Positions 34,733-43,445 of a stretch of 64,000 nucleotides of DNA are shown in pieces (within the stretch, counting starts at the first letter, position 1; each line of letters starts with the position of its first letter). The stretch is from Comamonas sp. KCTC 72670 (GTDB lineage Bacteria; Myxococcota; Myxococcia; Myxococcales; Myxococcaceae). A program made the position numbers and the translations under genes. Where the stretch lies: NCBI GenBank assembly GCA_014656495.1, contig BNCN01000001.1, forward strand, positions 1-64,000, in the 5' to 3' direction. A model generated the notes under the pieces. The model was given only the letters and a program-made list of their open reading frames with translations, did no database searches and had not been told where the DNA came from.

Positions 34733-37618
34733 CTACTGACCGTCGAGCCGGCCGTCCAGGTTCCGATCGAGCGCGATGCGCCGGCCGGAGCCGGGCGGCA
34801 CCGCGGTGAAGGTCACCTCCTGCCCCGCCGTGTTCGCCAACGCCCGGAGCGCGGTCGTGGAGAGGTTCGCGCCACCGTCATCCGGCTTCCATGTCCCCAA
34901 CGCACGCTCGTACAGGAAGCCCTTCACCCGATTGCCCACCGCGGCCTTCGCCACCAGGTCGGCTTCGTAGGTCGCGCCGCCCAGAATCTTCGAAGCGAAG
35001 GGCGCTCGGGCCCGCGCAATCAGCAGGTCGATGCGAGGACCGACGGCGGCCGCGGTCGCGGCCGTGAGCGTCACCTGCTGGCCGACGATCGGTGCCAGGT
35101 CGCTGTCCGCCGCCATCATGAAGTCCTCCATCTGCCGGCGCTCCGTGTCGTTCCGGAAGCCGACCAGGGGCCCACCGATGCTGGTGTTCGAGAACACGAT
35201 GGCGCTGAAGAAGCGGAACAGCGTGTCCACCGCGCCGTCATGCGTGTAACCAAAACCGCGAATCTGGTCCCCCATCTGCCCCGTCTCCGGGTGCATGAAG
35301 AAGCTGTTGTCCGGGAACCCGAACATGCCGACCTTCGTGTACATGTTCCGCACGTGGGGAATCTTCATGATCTGGCTGATGCCCTCGAAGCTGGCCCCCG
35401 TGTCGGTTCCGAAGAACCCCTGCGCGCCATCAATTACATGGCAACCGTTGCAGTTGAAGCCGTTGTCATCCCCAATTGCGATACCGTCCACGCGGCGGCT
35501 GCCGAAGTAGAAGTCGCTGCCCGCTTTCTGGGACGCCGTGAGCGAGTTGTCCAACCGGCGGATGGGGTTGGGCGGCAGTTGGACCTGGAGCTGGAAGGAC
35601 GTGAACTTGTTCATCTCCGCCTCGGTGGGCATCGATGCACGGCCCAGCAACTCCGGGAACGCGACGATGAAGTTCTTGAAGGACAGGTCCTCCGCCCTCG
35701 CGTCGACGCCGAAGAAGCCGTTCGAACGGTCTCCTCGCCAGTGCATGGCGCCGCCGTTCGTCATGCCGCGCAGGGTCTGCGTCGTCATGGGCCCCTTCAT
35801 CGGATGGAACTGGTTCTGATTGCCCGTTCCGTTGATGGGCGAGCTCGGGTGCCGCGTAAAGGTCCGGAAGATGCCAATCTCGAGGTCGCTCGCGAGCCGC
35901 TTGCTGATGGGGTTGCGGGTCACTGGCGCGTCGGGGTTGCCCAAATCCCAGGCGAGCTCGTCCTTGTCACCGAAGATGTGGCAACTGGCGCAGGACGCCT
36001 CACCGTTCGCCGACGAGAAGTCGGCGTCGTACAGGAACGGGCGCCCCTGGACGACGGAGGCGGGCTCCGGGTTGTAGAGCGGCACCGAGGACAGCTCCCC
36101 CTTGGTCGCCAGGTCGATGACCTTCACCGCGTTGTCGAAGCGGGTCATCACGTAGAGGCGGTTGCGCGCCTCGTCCAACACCAGGCCGCTGGGGCCACCG
36201 CCGCTCACCGGGATGTAGTTGGCGCTCGCGGTGCGCGGGTTGAAGCTGTCGCTCTCCAGCGCCGCCGTGTCGAAGACGCCAATCTTGCTCGAGCTGAAGG
36301 CCGCCACGTACAGCTTCGTGCCATCCTGGGAGACGACCATCTCCGTCGGCGTGGAGAGGCTGTGGTTCTTCACCGTGGGGTCGAAGCCGGGCTTCCCAGC
36401 CAGCTTCGCGTAGTCGATGTGCTTGTTGAGGTGCCGGGGGAAGACCGAGCCGCCAGAGATGACGGTGATGCGCATCTGCGCGAGGTTGCCTTGCACCGTG
36501 GTGCCGCCGTACTCGCCGGGGCCCTCGAAGCGGGTCAGGTTGTTGGCCTCACTGTTGGAGGCGTAGATGACGCCCGACCGCGGATTCGTGGCCAGGTTGA
36601 AGATGGTGGTCCCCACCCCCGTGAAGAAGGCCGTCTCCTGGAGCGTGTCGGCGTTGATGGCGAAGACGTCCTTGTCCGGCAGGCGCAGGCGCACGCCATT
36701 GTTGAAGTTGCGCCCGGTCGGGTCCTGCCACTGCCCCGCCGCCTGATTCCATTTGACGATGAGCGCGGTCTCCGGCGCCTTCGCGCCCTCGAAGTTCGTC
36801 GAGGGCCCGGGCAGGCCCCCCGGAAGGAGGTTGTTGCCAAAGGGAAACGTGTCGGGGAAGACGAGACACAGCCCCCGCTCGTTGAAGCCGTCACAGACGC
36901 TGTCCAGGTTGACGGAGGTCGTCTGATTGCCGGATTGGGCAATGGCCGCGTAGACGGTCTTCTTGTCCGGGCTGGTCGCGAGCCCTCGCGGCGTATCTCC
37001 AAAGAGCGTCACGATGCGCACGGGCGTCCCACCGAGGGTCGCGCCCAGCGAGGCAGGATTGAAGACCCACACGTCCGCGCGGCCCACGCCCGGCGTGGTG
37101 AGCTGGGGGTCGCCCGCGCCGGGGACTCCGGCGATGGAGGCATCGGTGCGGTGCTGACCACGGTGCGCGGTCGTGATGAAGGCATGCCCCTGGGTTCCCG
37201 CGAAGACGATGTCGCGCGGCTCGTCCCCCACCAGCAGCGTGCGGACCACCCGCGGGGTGCCAATCAGGCTGACCACACTGACGCTGTCCGACAGGTGGTT
37301 GACCACCCAGACTTCCGAGTTGCTGCGCGCGGCGACCGCGACGGGCTCCAGGCCCACGGGGACCTCGGCGATGAGCGAGAGCCCGGCGCTGGTGACCGAG
37401 AACACCTCCAACCGGTTGTCCGGCGTGTTGACCGCGAAGAGCCGCGTCCCGTCCGGAGAGAGCGCCAAGGGACGTACGTGCGCGCTGTCGAACGTGATGA
37501 ACGCGGGTGACTGGGCGGCGGCCGTGAAGGCAGCCAACAACGACGCCACGGCGCACAACGAAAGGGCCTGAGTGCGCCAGCGACTCCTGCTCGCGCCCAC
37601 TTGCTGAGTACCCACCAT
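34733..37618 (-). CDS. Exported di-haem cytochrome with YncE-like beta-propeller
   Basis: 961-residue exported protein with a signal peptide ending LLAAFTAAAQS. The N-terminal half is a beta-propeller of YncE/PQQ-like repeats (LALSPDGTRLFAVNTPDNRL, EVWVVNHLSDSVSVV, RDIVFAGTQGHAF). The C-terminal half has two c-type haem motifs, ASCASCHIFGD and CNGCHVIDG, with several later His/Met that could be axial ligands (HYLMFGFPDNSFFMHP-like loops). Such proteins act in the periplasm as oxidases or electron carriers of unknown substrate. It is divergent from a LuxR-type regulator gene, which may control it. The ATG at 37618 provides the signal peptide. Confidence 0.85.
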   Translation of the reverse strand: MVGTQQVGASRSRWRTQALSLCAVASLLAAFTAAAQSPAFITFDSAHVRPLALSPDGTRLFAVNTPDNRLEVFSVTSAGLSLIAEVPVGLEPVAVAARSNSEVWVVNHLSDSVSVVSLIGTPRVVRTLLVGDEPRDIVFAGTQGHAFITTAHRGQHRTDASIAGVPGAGDPQLTTPGVGRADVWVFNPASLGATLGGTPVRIVTLFGDTPRGLATSPDKKTVYAAIAQSGNQTTSVNLDSVCDGFNERGLCLVFPDTFPFGNNLLPGGLPGPSTNFEGAKAPETALIVKWNQAAGQWQDPTGRNFNNGVRLRLPDKDVFAINADTLQETAFFTGVGTTIFNLATNPRSGVIYASNSEANNLTRFEGPGEYGGTTVQGNLAQMRITVISGGSVFPRHLNKHIDYAKLAGKPGFDPTVKNHSLSTPTEMVVSQDGTKLYVAAFSSSKIGVFDTAALESDSFNPRTASANYIPVSGGGPSGLVLDEARNRLYVMTRFDNAVKVIDLATKGELSSVPLYNPEPASVVQGRPFLYDADFSSANGEASCASCHIFGDKDELAWDLGNPDAPVTRNPISKRLASDLEIGIFRTFTRHPSSPINGTGNQNQFHPMKGPMTTQTLRGMTNGGAMHWRGDRSNGFFGVDARAEDLSFKNFIVAFPELLGRASMPTEAEMNKFTSFQLQVQLPPNPIRRLDNSLTASQKAGSDFYFGSRRVDGIAIGDDNGFNCNGCHVIDGAQGFFGTDTGASFEGISQIMKIPHVRNMYTKVGMFGFPDNSFFMHPETGQMGDQIRGFGYTHDGAVDTLFRFFSAIVFSNTSIGGPLVGFRNDTERRQMEDFMMAADSDLAPIVGQQVTLTAATAAAVGPRIDLLIARARAPFASKILGGATYEADLVAKAAVGNRVKGFLYERALGTWKPDDGGANLSTTALRALANTAGQEVTFTAVPPGSGRRIALDRNLDGRLDGQ

Positions 37619-37790
37619 ATGGCTCACCTCACGAGACGGGGAAGCGTTGCTGCCCGCGAAGTACCAGTGGGCTCCACGACATTGCCCCCGCCGAAGGGAG
37701 GGGAAACGCCCCCCGCTCCCATTCAAAGGCAGTCACCGCGGCCTTCGGGGCCGGCCCCCTCGTGCGGAAAGGCCGCGAAACCGCACATGT

Positions 37791-37808
37791 GGCGCATTGC
37801 AATGTGCC
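37791..37808. promoter_or_regulatory. 18-bp near-palindrome in the regulator-cytochrome intergenic region
   Basis: GGCGCATTGCAATGTGCC is a dyad with one mismatched pair. It lies 104 bases upstream of the LuxR-type regulator start and about 170 bases upstream of the divergent cytochrome gene. LuxR-family proteins bind dyads of about this size, so it may be an autoregulatory operator. The sequence CACATGTG overlaps just upstream. Confidence 0.4.
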
Positions 37809-37911
37809 CTTCCCGACATTTGAGCAGGGATTGCCGCAGGGGGCTCCACCCCGATTCGCTCGTTTTCCGTGGTCTACTGACTGACGCAACCGGCCAAAGG
37901 GGTACGTGCCC

Positions 37912-40680
37912 ATGCCGCGCCTTCGAAACGCATCGTGGAGCCCTCACGCGACGCCGCCGGGGGCGGACGACAGCCCAGGGCCCGCGGGTGAGCCGGTGTC
38001 CCATCTGCTGCCCACGAAGCTCGCGCCCCCGCGGCCGGCCTCCGTGCTGGTGCGCCTCACGGAGGCCCTGCGGCGAATCGACCAGGGGGTCCACGGCAAG
38101 CTGGTCCTGGTCTCCGCGCCCCTCGGTTCGGGGAAGACGACGCTGCTGACGCAGTGGTTTCGCGAGGCGCGCGCGCCGCACCTGCTCGCGTGGCTGTCGC
38201 TCGATGCACAGGACAATGCGCCCGAGCGGTTCTTCTCCTATCTGGCCGGAGCGATTCGCCGGGCCGCGCCCGAGTTCGACGCGTACAGCACGGGCCAGCC
38301 CGAGCACGCGACGTCCGTCATGCTGCGGAGCCTCTGGAACCTGGGCCGCGAGCTCGTCGTCGTGCTGGACGACTTTCATGTGCTGCGCGAACAGGCGCTG
38401 GTGCAGGCCTTCTCGTACCTGCTCGACCATTCACCGCCGCACGTGCACTGGGTGGTCTCCTCACGCTGCCTTCCCGAGCTGGACCTGGCCAGGCTGAAGC
38501 TCTCCGAGCAGCTCGTGACACTCGATGCCCGGGACCTGAGCCTGGATGGCGAGGCCATTCGCGCGTTGGGCTTGCGCCTGTGCGGCGCCTCGCTCACGCC
38601 CGAGGACGTGGAGTCGCTGCGTTCCCGGACGGAAGGATGGGTCGCGGGCGTCAAGCTGGCGCTGTTGTCCGCGGGCGAGCACGCGAGCGTCCGTGACACG
38701 TTGAGGAAAGCCATTGGCTCCAACCACGACGTCGCCCGGTATCTGACGGACACGGTGCTCCGTGAGCAGCCCGACGAGGTCCGTGAGTTCCTCATCCTGA
38801 GTTCGGTGGTGGAGCACCTCCACGGAGCGCTCTGTAACGCAATCATGGGCATCACCCGCGGGCCCGCCCTGCTGGCGAACCTCGAACGGTCGCAGCTCTT
38901 CATCCAGCCGCTCGATGCCGAGCATCAATGGTACCGGTACCATCCGCTGTTCCTCGACGTCCTGCGGGCGCAGCTCGCCTGTGATTTTGGAGACCGTGTC
39001 CCCGGGCTGCACCGCGCGGCGAGCGTGTGGTTCGCGGAGCACTCGCTTCCGGAAGAGGCCCTGACACACGCGTTCGCGTCGGGGGACAGGGCGTGGTGTC
39101 TCGAGCTCACCGCGCGATGCATGGAGTCGTGGATGCGCGAGGGCGAGATTGCCTCCGTCCTCCAATGGACCGCGAAGCTGACGGCCGAGGAGGTCATCCG
39201 CTCCCCCGCGCTCTGCGTGGGACATATCGCGTGCCTCATCCTGTCCCGCCGCTTCGCCCACGCGACCTCGGCGCTGAAGGATGCGCGGTACCACCTCGAA
39301 ACGGCGTACCCCCTGGCGTCGCCAGAGCACGGGCGGCTGACGAAGCGGCTGGCGCACCTCGGCCTGCTGCACGCGGTGTTGTCCGACTCCGCTCCGGATT
39401 CGGGAATCGACCTGGACGCGGCTCCGGGTGACGAGGCGGCGGACGGCTTCGTCGCGGGCGCGGTCCTGGCGGCGAAGGCCTATCAGGCGCTTCGGATGAA
39501 CCGCTTCGATGCGATGCGCCGCCTCGCGCTCAGCGCGCGCGAGACGCTGCAGGTGCTCAACAACCCCTTCCTCGTCGGCTACACGGACTCCCTGGTCGCG
39601 CTGGCGGACCGGGCGCAAGGGAACATGAAGGACGCCGCGGAGCGATGTGAGCAGGCCTTCGCCCGCGCGAGCCGTGGCCGGCGCAACCCCGTCTGGGCGA
39701 ACGCCGCCACCGCCCTGGCCAACGCCCGCTATGAGCAGAACCGGCTCGACGAGGCCGAGGCGCTCTGCGTCGAGGTGCTTCCCCTGCTCCCGCAGGCCTC
39801 CGCGTTCGAGACCTTCGCCCTCGCCCACCTGATGCTGGCCCGCATCAAGACGGTCCGAGGGAAGTACGCGGAGGCCTACAGGCTGTTGGACTCCCTCCAC
39901 GGCGTCCTCGAAGGAAGCCACCAGACACGCTTCCTGGCCCACGTGTGCGGCGAGAAGATTCGCCTGTACCTGGTCGAACAGTCGCCCGCGCGAATGCGCG
40001 TGGTGGCGCAGGAGTTCGGCCTGGGCGAGCGCATGCGGCGCGGCGAGTGGAGTGAGAAGCGATTCTACGATGAGACGTGGGAGCGGCTCGGGTTGGCGCA
40101 GGCGTGGGTGATGATGGCGCGCGGCAGGCATGACAAGGCGCACGCCATCCTGGAGACGCTGCGCGCCAGCGCGCATGAAGTCGGCTACGTGCTGCGGGAG
40201 ACGGCGCTGCTGGCCGCGATTTCGGTGTGCCACTGGCGGGCCGGGGATGCGCTGGCCTCGTTCGCCGCGCTCAACCGGGGCTTCGCGCTGGTCCAGCGGT
40301 TCGGCTTCGGGCGCGGCGTGTTCGACGAGACGCCGGGATTGCAGGAGGTCGTCATCGCCGCCGCCCGACAGCGCAAGCTGAGTCACGCACTGCCGGCCCG
40401 GTACACCACGCGGTACCAGGACCTGCTGTCGGCGGGGGCCCAGGTGCCACGCGAGTTCGCGGCACCTCCCGCCGCGCCCCTGGAGCCCCTCACCGAGCGC
40501 GAGCTCCAGATGCTCAAGCTGCTCGCGCAGGGGCTGAGCAACCAGGAGATCAGCGAGCGCTCCAACGTGGCGCTCTCCACGACCAAGTGGCACCTGCGGA
40601 ACGTCTTCGCCAAGCTGGACGTGACCACCCGCACGGCCGCCATCGTGAAAGCCCAGGAGCGGCTCCAGCGGAGCCTGTGA
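37912..40680 (+). CDS. MalT-type LuxR-family transcriptional regulator (LAL)
   Basis: 922-residue large ATP-binding LuxR regulator. A STAND-type NTPase has Walker A APLGSGKTTLL (about residue 68) and Walker B VVVLDDFHVL (about 150). A TPR-like helical sensor region spans about 350-820. The C-terminal HTH reads PLTERELQMLKLLAQGLSNQ, ISERSNVALSTTKWHLRNV and KLDVTTRTAAIV. These proteins integrate an inducer, ATP and sometimes a partner protein. It is divergent from the di-haem beta-propeller gene, a plausible target. The ATG at 37912 is chosen because AAAGGGG lies nine bases upstream; GTG 37906 is too close. Confidence 0.9.
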   Translation: MPRLRNASWSPHATPPGADDSPGPAGEPVSHLLPTKLAPPRPASVLVRLTEALRRIDQGVHGKLVLVSAPLGSGKTTLLTQWFREARAPHLLAWLSLDAQDNAPERFFSYLAGAIRRAAPEFDAYSTGQPEHATSVMLRSLWNLGRELVVVLDDFHVLREQALVQAFSYLLDHSPPHVHWVVSSRCLPELDLARLKLSEQLVTLDARDLSLDGEAIRALGLRLCGASLTPEDVESLRSRTEGWVAGVKLALLSAGEHASVRDTLRKAIGSNHDVARYLTDTVLREQPDEVREFLILSSVVEHLHGALCNAIMGITRGPALLANLERSQLFIQPLDAEHQWYRYHPLFLDVLRAQLACDFGDRVPGLHRAASVWFAEHSLPEEALTHAFASGDRAWCLELTARCMESWMREGEIASVLQWTAKLTAEEVIRSPALCVGHIACLILSRRFAHATSALKDARYHLETAYPLASPEHGRLTKRLAHLGLLHAVLSDSAPDSGIDLDAAPGDEAADGFVAGAVLAAKAYQALRMNRFDAMRRLALSARETLQVLNNPFLVGYTDSLVALADRAQGNMKDAAERCEQAFARASRGRRNPVWANAATALANARYEQNRLDEAEALCVEVLPLLPQASAFETFALAHLMLARIKTVRGKYAEAYRLLDSLHGVLEGSHQTRFLAHVCGEKIRLYLVEQSPARMRVVAQEFGLGERMRRGEWSEKRFYDETWERLGLAQAWVMMARGRHDKAHAILETLRASAHEVGYVLRETALLAAISVCHWRAGDALASFAALNRGFALVQRFGFGRGVFDETPGLQEVVIAAARQRKLSHALPARYTTRYQDLLSAGAQVPREFAAPPAAPLEPLTERELQMLKLLAQGLSNQEISERSNVALSTTKWHLRNVFAKLDVTTRTAAIVKAQERLQRSL

Positions 40681-40737
40681 AGGGCGCGTGGAACGGGCTT
40701 CCCACGCCACCATGCCGTGTGGCAGGACCTCGGCACC

Positions 40738-41289
40738 ATGCCCACGACCGACATCCCCACCCTGGAGACCGAGCGTCTTGTCCTCCAGGGCCACCGCATC
40801 GAGGACTTCGAGGACTGTCTCGCGATGTGGGCCGACCCCGCCGTGGTCCGGTTCATCAGCGGCAAGCCCTCCACGCGTGAGGAGATGTGGTCGCGACTCC
40901 TGCGCTATGTGGGCCACTGGGCGCTGCTCGGCTACGGCTTCTGGGCGGTGCGCGAAAAAGGCACGGGCCGGTTGGTGGGCGAGGTGGGGCTGGGTGACTT
41001 CCACCGGGACATGCAGCCGCCGCTGAGCAGCGCTGTCGAAGCGGGCTGGGTGCTGGCCTCCGGAAACCACGGCAAGGGATATGCCACGGAGGCGGTGCGC
41101 GCGGCCCTCGCCTGGGCGGACGCACACCTCCGCCCCGAGCGGGTGGCGTGCATCATCGCCCCTGAGAACACGGCGTCCCTGCGCGTCGCGGATAAGTGCG
41201 GCTTCCGACAGACGGGCCAGGGCATCTACATGGGCCAGCCCACGCTCATGTTCGAGCGCGTGGCTCCGACGGCGCAGAGCGCGCGGTGA
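40738..41289 (+). CDS. GNAT N-acetyltransferase, RimJ/RimL type
   Basis: 183-residue GNAT acetyltransferase using acetyl-CoA. It opens with TLETERLVLQGHRIEDFEDC. The core has AVREKGTGRLVGEVGLGDF and GWVLASGNHGKGYATEAVRA (the acetyl-CoA loop, RGxG variant), then NTASLRVADKCGFRQTGQ. RimJ-like members act on protein N-termini, others on small metabolites; the substrate cannot be told. The ATG at 40738 has AGGAC upstream. It follows the LuxR regulator by 57 bases. Confidence 0.88.
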   Translation: MPTTDIPTLETERLVLQGHRIEDFEDCLAMWADPAVVRFISGKPSTREEMWSRLLRYVGHWALLGYGFWAVREKGTGRLVGEVGLGDFHRDMQPPLSSAVEAGWVLASGNHGKGYATEAVRAALAWADAHLRPERVACIIAPENTASLRVADKCGFRQTGQGIYMGQPTLMFERVAPTAQSAR

Positions 41290-41313
41290 CGGCGACCAAA
41301 CAGGAGCGAACCA

Positions 41314-41400
41314 TGGCCACCCCGAAACGGCCGACACTCCAGCGCGCCACGAACCCGATGCCCGCCCAGGTCCGTGCGGCACTGGTCGAGCGCGGACCTC
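41314..41400 (+). pseudogene. Possible N-terminal remnant of a YdeI/OmpD-associated-type protein
   Basis: An ATG at 41314 with a good ribosome site (GGAGCG) opens MATPKRPTLQRATNPMPAQV and RAALVERG, resembling the start of YdeI/OmpD-associated proteins (MPAxVRxALxxRGL). After about 29 codons the similarity stops and the frame runs into the antisense of the cupin gene. It is probably a truncated leftover. Confidence is low. Confidence 0.3.
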
Positions 41401-41452
41401 TCTCGCGCCTCGCGTGCCAACGCGAAACACCAGCGTCCTGCTCGGGCCGGAC

Positions 41453-41827
41453 TTACGCCTTCGCGGGTTGTGCCTTCCCGGCGTCCTTGCCTTCATCGCG
41501 GCCATGGACGGCCGCGGGCGGGCTGGTGGCCTCCACGGCGGAGAACGTCTCCAGCACCTTGTACGTGTGACTGGAGCCGCGCGGCACCAACCAGGAGTCA
41601 CCGGGGTTGAGCAGGATGACCTGCCCCTCCAGGTGCAGCTCGGCGCGGCCCTTCAGCACGAAGCCCACCGTCTCGTAATCCCGCGCCGATGCGGGCGCGG
41701 CCTCGCCGGGGGGCTCGTCTTCCCAGAGCCGCATCGACAGCCGGACGCCAGAGGCCAGGTACTTCTGCCCCATCTCCCCCTTGGGAGAGCGCCGACTCTC
41801 CACCTTCTTCACGCTGGTGTCGCCCAT
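41453..41827 (-). CDS. Single-domain cupin protein
   Basis: 124-residue cupin. Core motifs are DYETVGFVLKGRAELHLEGQ, ILLNPGDSWLVPRGSSHTYK and VLETFSAVEATSPP. The metal site GxxHxYK keeps one His, but the first cupin motif lacks the usual His pair, so metal binding is uncertain. The C-terminus is short and charged. The ATG at 41827 has GGAGGTGA upstream. It probably acts as a small-molecule sensor or binding protein. Confidence 0.8.
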   Translation of the reverse strand: MGDTSVKKVESRRSPKGEMGQKYLASGVRLSMRLWEDEPPGEAAPASARDYETVGFVLKGRAELHLEGQVILLNPGDSWLVPRGSSHTYKVLETFSAVEATSPPAAVHGRDEGKDAGKAQPAKA

Positions 41828-41953
41828 GCCTTCACCTCCGTTGGATGGCGGCGCACGCGCCGCGCGTCTGCCGTGAAGGTAAGGAAGGCCGCTGGCCGCC
41901 GACGGCCATCCGCCGCCGGCCGCCCGCCCGTCACTCCTGGGGCCAGACATGCG

Positions 41954-41988
41954 AAGGCCCCGCCTCCCCGTGAGGGAGACCGGGCCTC
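41954..41988 (-). terminator. Imperfect hairpin after the cold-shock gene
   Basis: AGGCCC and TCCC on the left pair with GGGA and GGGCCT on the right, around a symmetric internal loop, between the cold-shock stop and the cupin start. Confidence 0.45.
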
Positions 41989-42017
41989 GGGCACACGCGG
42001 AGGTGGCCTGCGGTGTC

Positions 42018-42218
42018 TCAGACGGCGCGCACGTTCTGCGCCTGCAGGCCCTTGGGGCCGCGCGTCACTTCGAACTCCACCTGCTGCCCCTCCTGGAGGG
42101 TGCGGAAGCCATCCATGTTGATGGCAGTGTGGTGGCAGAACACGTCCTCACCGTTGTCCTGCGCGATGAAGCCGAACCCCTTGGCGTCGTTGAACCACTT
42201 CACGGTACCGATTGCCAT
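42018..42218 (-). CDS. Cold-shock protein, CspA family
   Basis: 66-residue OB-fold nucleic-acid chaperone. [15 protein letters not shown] holds RNP1 and [10 protein letters not shown] holds RNP2, in which FCHH replaces the more usual FVHH. It ends [16 protein letters not shown]. The length is normal (66-70). The ATG at 42218 has AGAAGG upstream. Cold-shock mRNAs usually have long structured leaders; the divergent region upstream (about 355 bases) could contain one, but no cold-box was identified. Confidence 0.95.
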   Translation of the reverse strand: MAIGTVKWFNDAKGFGFIAQDNGEDVFCHHTAINMDGFRTLQEGQQVEFEVTRGPKGLQAQNVRAV

Positions 42219-42573
42219 GTGACCTTCTTCTTTCTGCTTCGTGGCCGCCGCCAAGGGCTGCCCGAACGACTTGTGCGGAGCGCACACCGCCCCGGCCCCT
42301 CCACGACAATCCGGCCCGGCTTTCCTGTCCACACGGGGAACGCCGTTCGGGCAAGCAGCCGTCCGCCAGCGGACAATTCATACGCCCATGGCACGCCCTC
42401 AGGCCCTCGGACGTCCGCTTCCTCTCAACCTCGCGGCGCCCTGCGTCACGGCGAGCTTCACACTTCTTCATGCCCCCCGGGCGCGGCCTTCATACCCGTC
42501 CTCTACCTTCCCGCTCGTTGTCACAGACAACGCCAGCCCCACCCCGGGCCGGCCTCATTGGGAGCGTGGAATC
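42219..42573. other. Divergent region: cold-shock leader and Spy-module promoter
   Basis: 355 bases between the divergent cold-shock gene and the Spy-like gene. A 17-bp palindrome lies at its right end. No convincing -35/-10 pair was found. Confidence 0.4.
42516..42532. promoter_or_regulatory. 17-bp dyad (CGTTGTC-3-GACAACG)
   Basis: Perfect 7-bp arms around a 3-base centre, 42-58 bases upstream of the ATG at 42574. This is a good position for an operator of the Spy-like/response-regulator operon, possibly bound by the regulator encoded at 43446. Confidence 0.45.
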
Positions 42574-43149
42574 ATGTTCGGGTTTTTCTTCGGAACGGCC
42601 TGCCTCGCCGGGCTCATCTACACCCTCCGCGGAGGACGTCACGGGCGTCACCCTTCACACCGCCGGGGCCGTTGGAGCAGCCGCGGACGGCTGCGTTGGC
42701 TGTTCGAGCACCTGGACACCTCGCCCGGCCAGGAGAAGGTCCTCCTCAAGGCCACGGACGACGTCATGGAAGCCTTCGCCAAGGCCCGCGACGAGTTTGG
42801 CCCCAGCCGCACCGCGTTGGGGACCGCGCTGCGCGGTGAGCACTTCGACGGCGGCGCCCTGCGGGAGCTGTTCGCACGCCACGACGTGGCCCTCGACAAC
42901 GTGCGCCGCACCGTCCAAGGCGCGCTCGCCCAGGTCCACGAGGCGATGGATCCTCGGCAGCGCCGGGAGCTGGCGGACCTCCTGGAGCATGGCCCCGGCG
43001 CCGCGTATGGCTGGCACGGTGGACACGGCGGCTGGAACCGACGCTGCGGTGGACACGGAGGCTGGCGCGGCGGCGCGCCCTGGCGTGGCGCCGACTCGAC
43101 GGGAGACGGCCCCGGCCGCTGGCGAACGGATGACTCGCGCTCGGTTTGA
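42574..43149 (+). CDS. Spy/CpxP-like periplasmic protein with Gly/Trp/His-rich tail
   Basis: 191-residue protein. An N-terminal hydrophobic segment (FGFFFGTACLAGLIYTLRGG) acts as anchor or signal. A Spy/CpxP-like helical domain follows (LFEHLDTSPGQEKVLLKATD, ALRELFARHDVALDNVRR, DPRQRRELADLLEHG). These proteins bind unfolded proteins or metals such as zinc and copper. The tail (YGWHGGHGGWNRRCGGHGGW) is rich in His, Trp and Gly and is a plausible metal-binding stretch. It heads an operon-like run with a small His-rich protein, a response regulator and a kinase. GGAG at 42561-42564 lies upstream of the ATG. Confidence 0.8.
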   Translation: MFGFFFGTACLAGLIYTLRGGRHGRHPSHRRGRWSSRGRLRWLFEHLDTSPGQEKVLLKATDDVMEAFAKARDEFGPSRTALGTALRGEHFDGGALRELFARHDVALDNVRRTVQGALAQVHEAMDPRQRRELADLLEHGPGAAYGWHGGHGGWNRRCGGHGGWRGGAPWRGADSTGDGPGRWRTDDSRSV

Positions 43150-43196
43150 GACCTAACGCCCCCTGCACATCACCGGCCTTCCGAAAGAGAGTCCCC

Positions 43197-43430
43197 ATGC
43201 GCCGCCGTCTGCTCATCGTCCTGCTCACCCTGGGCACCGTCGGAGGTTATGCCTCCGGCTTCGCGAGTGTCGCCCGCCACCGCTCCCACATGCGTCACCA
43301 CTGCCACCAGGGCACCTGGGAACAAGGCCGGAGCCCGAACGGCCCCCACGGCAGGTGGGAGGCCTCCAGCCACCCAGGGGCACCTTCCCTGGCAGCCACC
43401 GTCCCCACCATCCACATCGCCCAGCCCTGA
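43197..43430 (+). CDS. Small His-rich exported protein
   Basis: 77-residue protein with a signal or anchor (LLIVLLTLGTVGGYASG), then HRSHMRHHCHQGTWEQGRSP, a His/Cys-rich stretch suited to metal binding, and a Gly/Pro/Ala tail. It lies 47 bases after the Spy-like gene and 15 bases before the response regulator, in the same operon. The ATG at 43197 has GAGAG upstream. Probable envelope metal-binding accessory; no family assigned. Confidence 0.6.
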   Translation: MRRRLLIVLLTLGTVGGYASGFASVARHRSHMRHHCHQGTWEQGRSPNGPHGRWEASSHPGAPSLAATVPTIHIAQP

Positions 43431-43445
43431 AGTAGAAAGCGGTGC

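Noticed and set aside
34733-37618. Beta-propeller protein as a lactonase
   Set aside because: It has two CxxCH haem motifs in the C-terminal half, so a cytochrome is the better call.
38461-41601. 1046-codon minus-strand open frame
   Set aside because: Antisense of the LuxR regulator and GNAT genes, with no family motifs.
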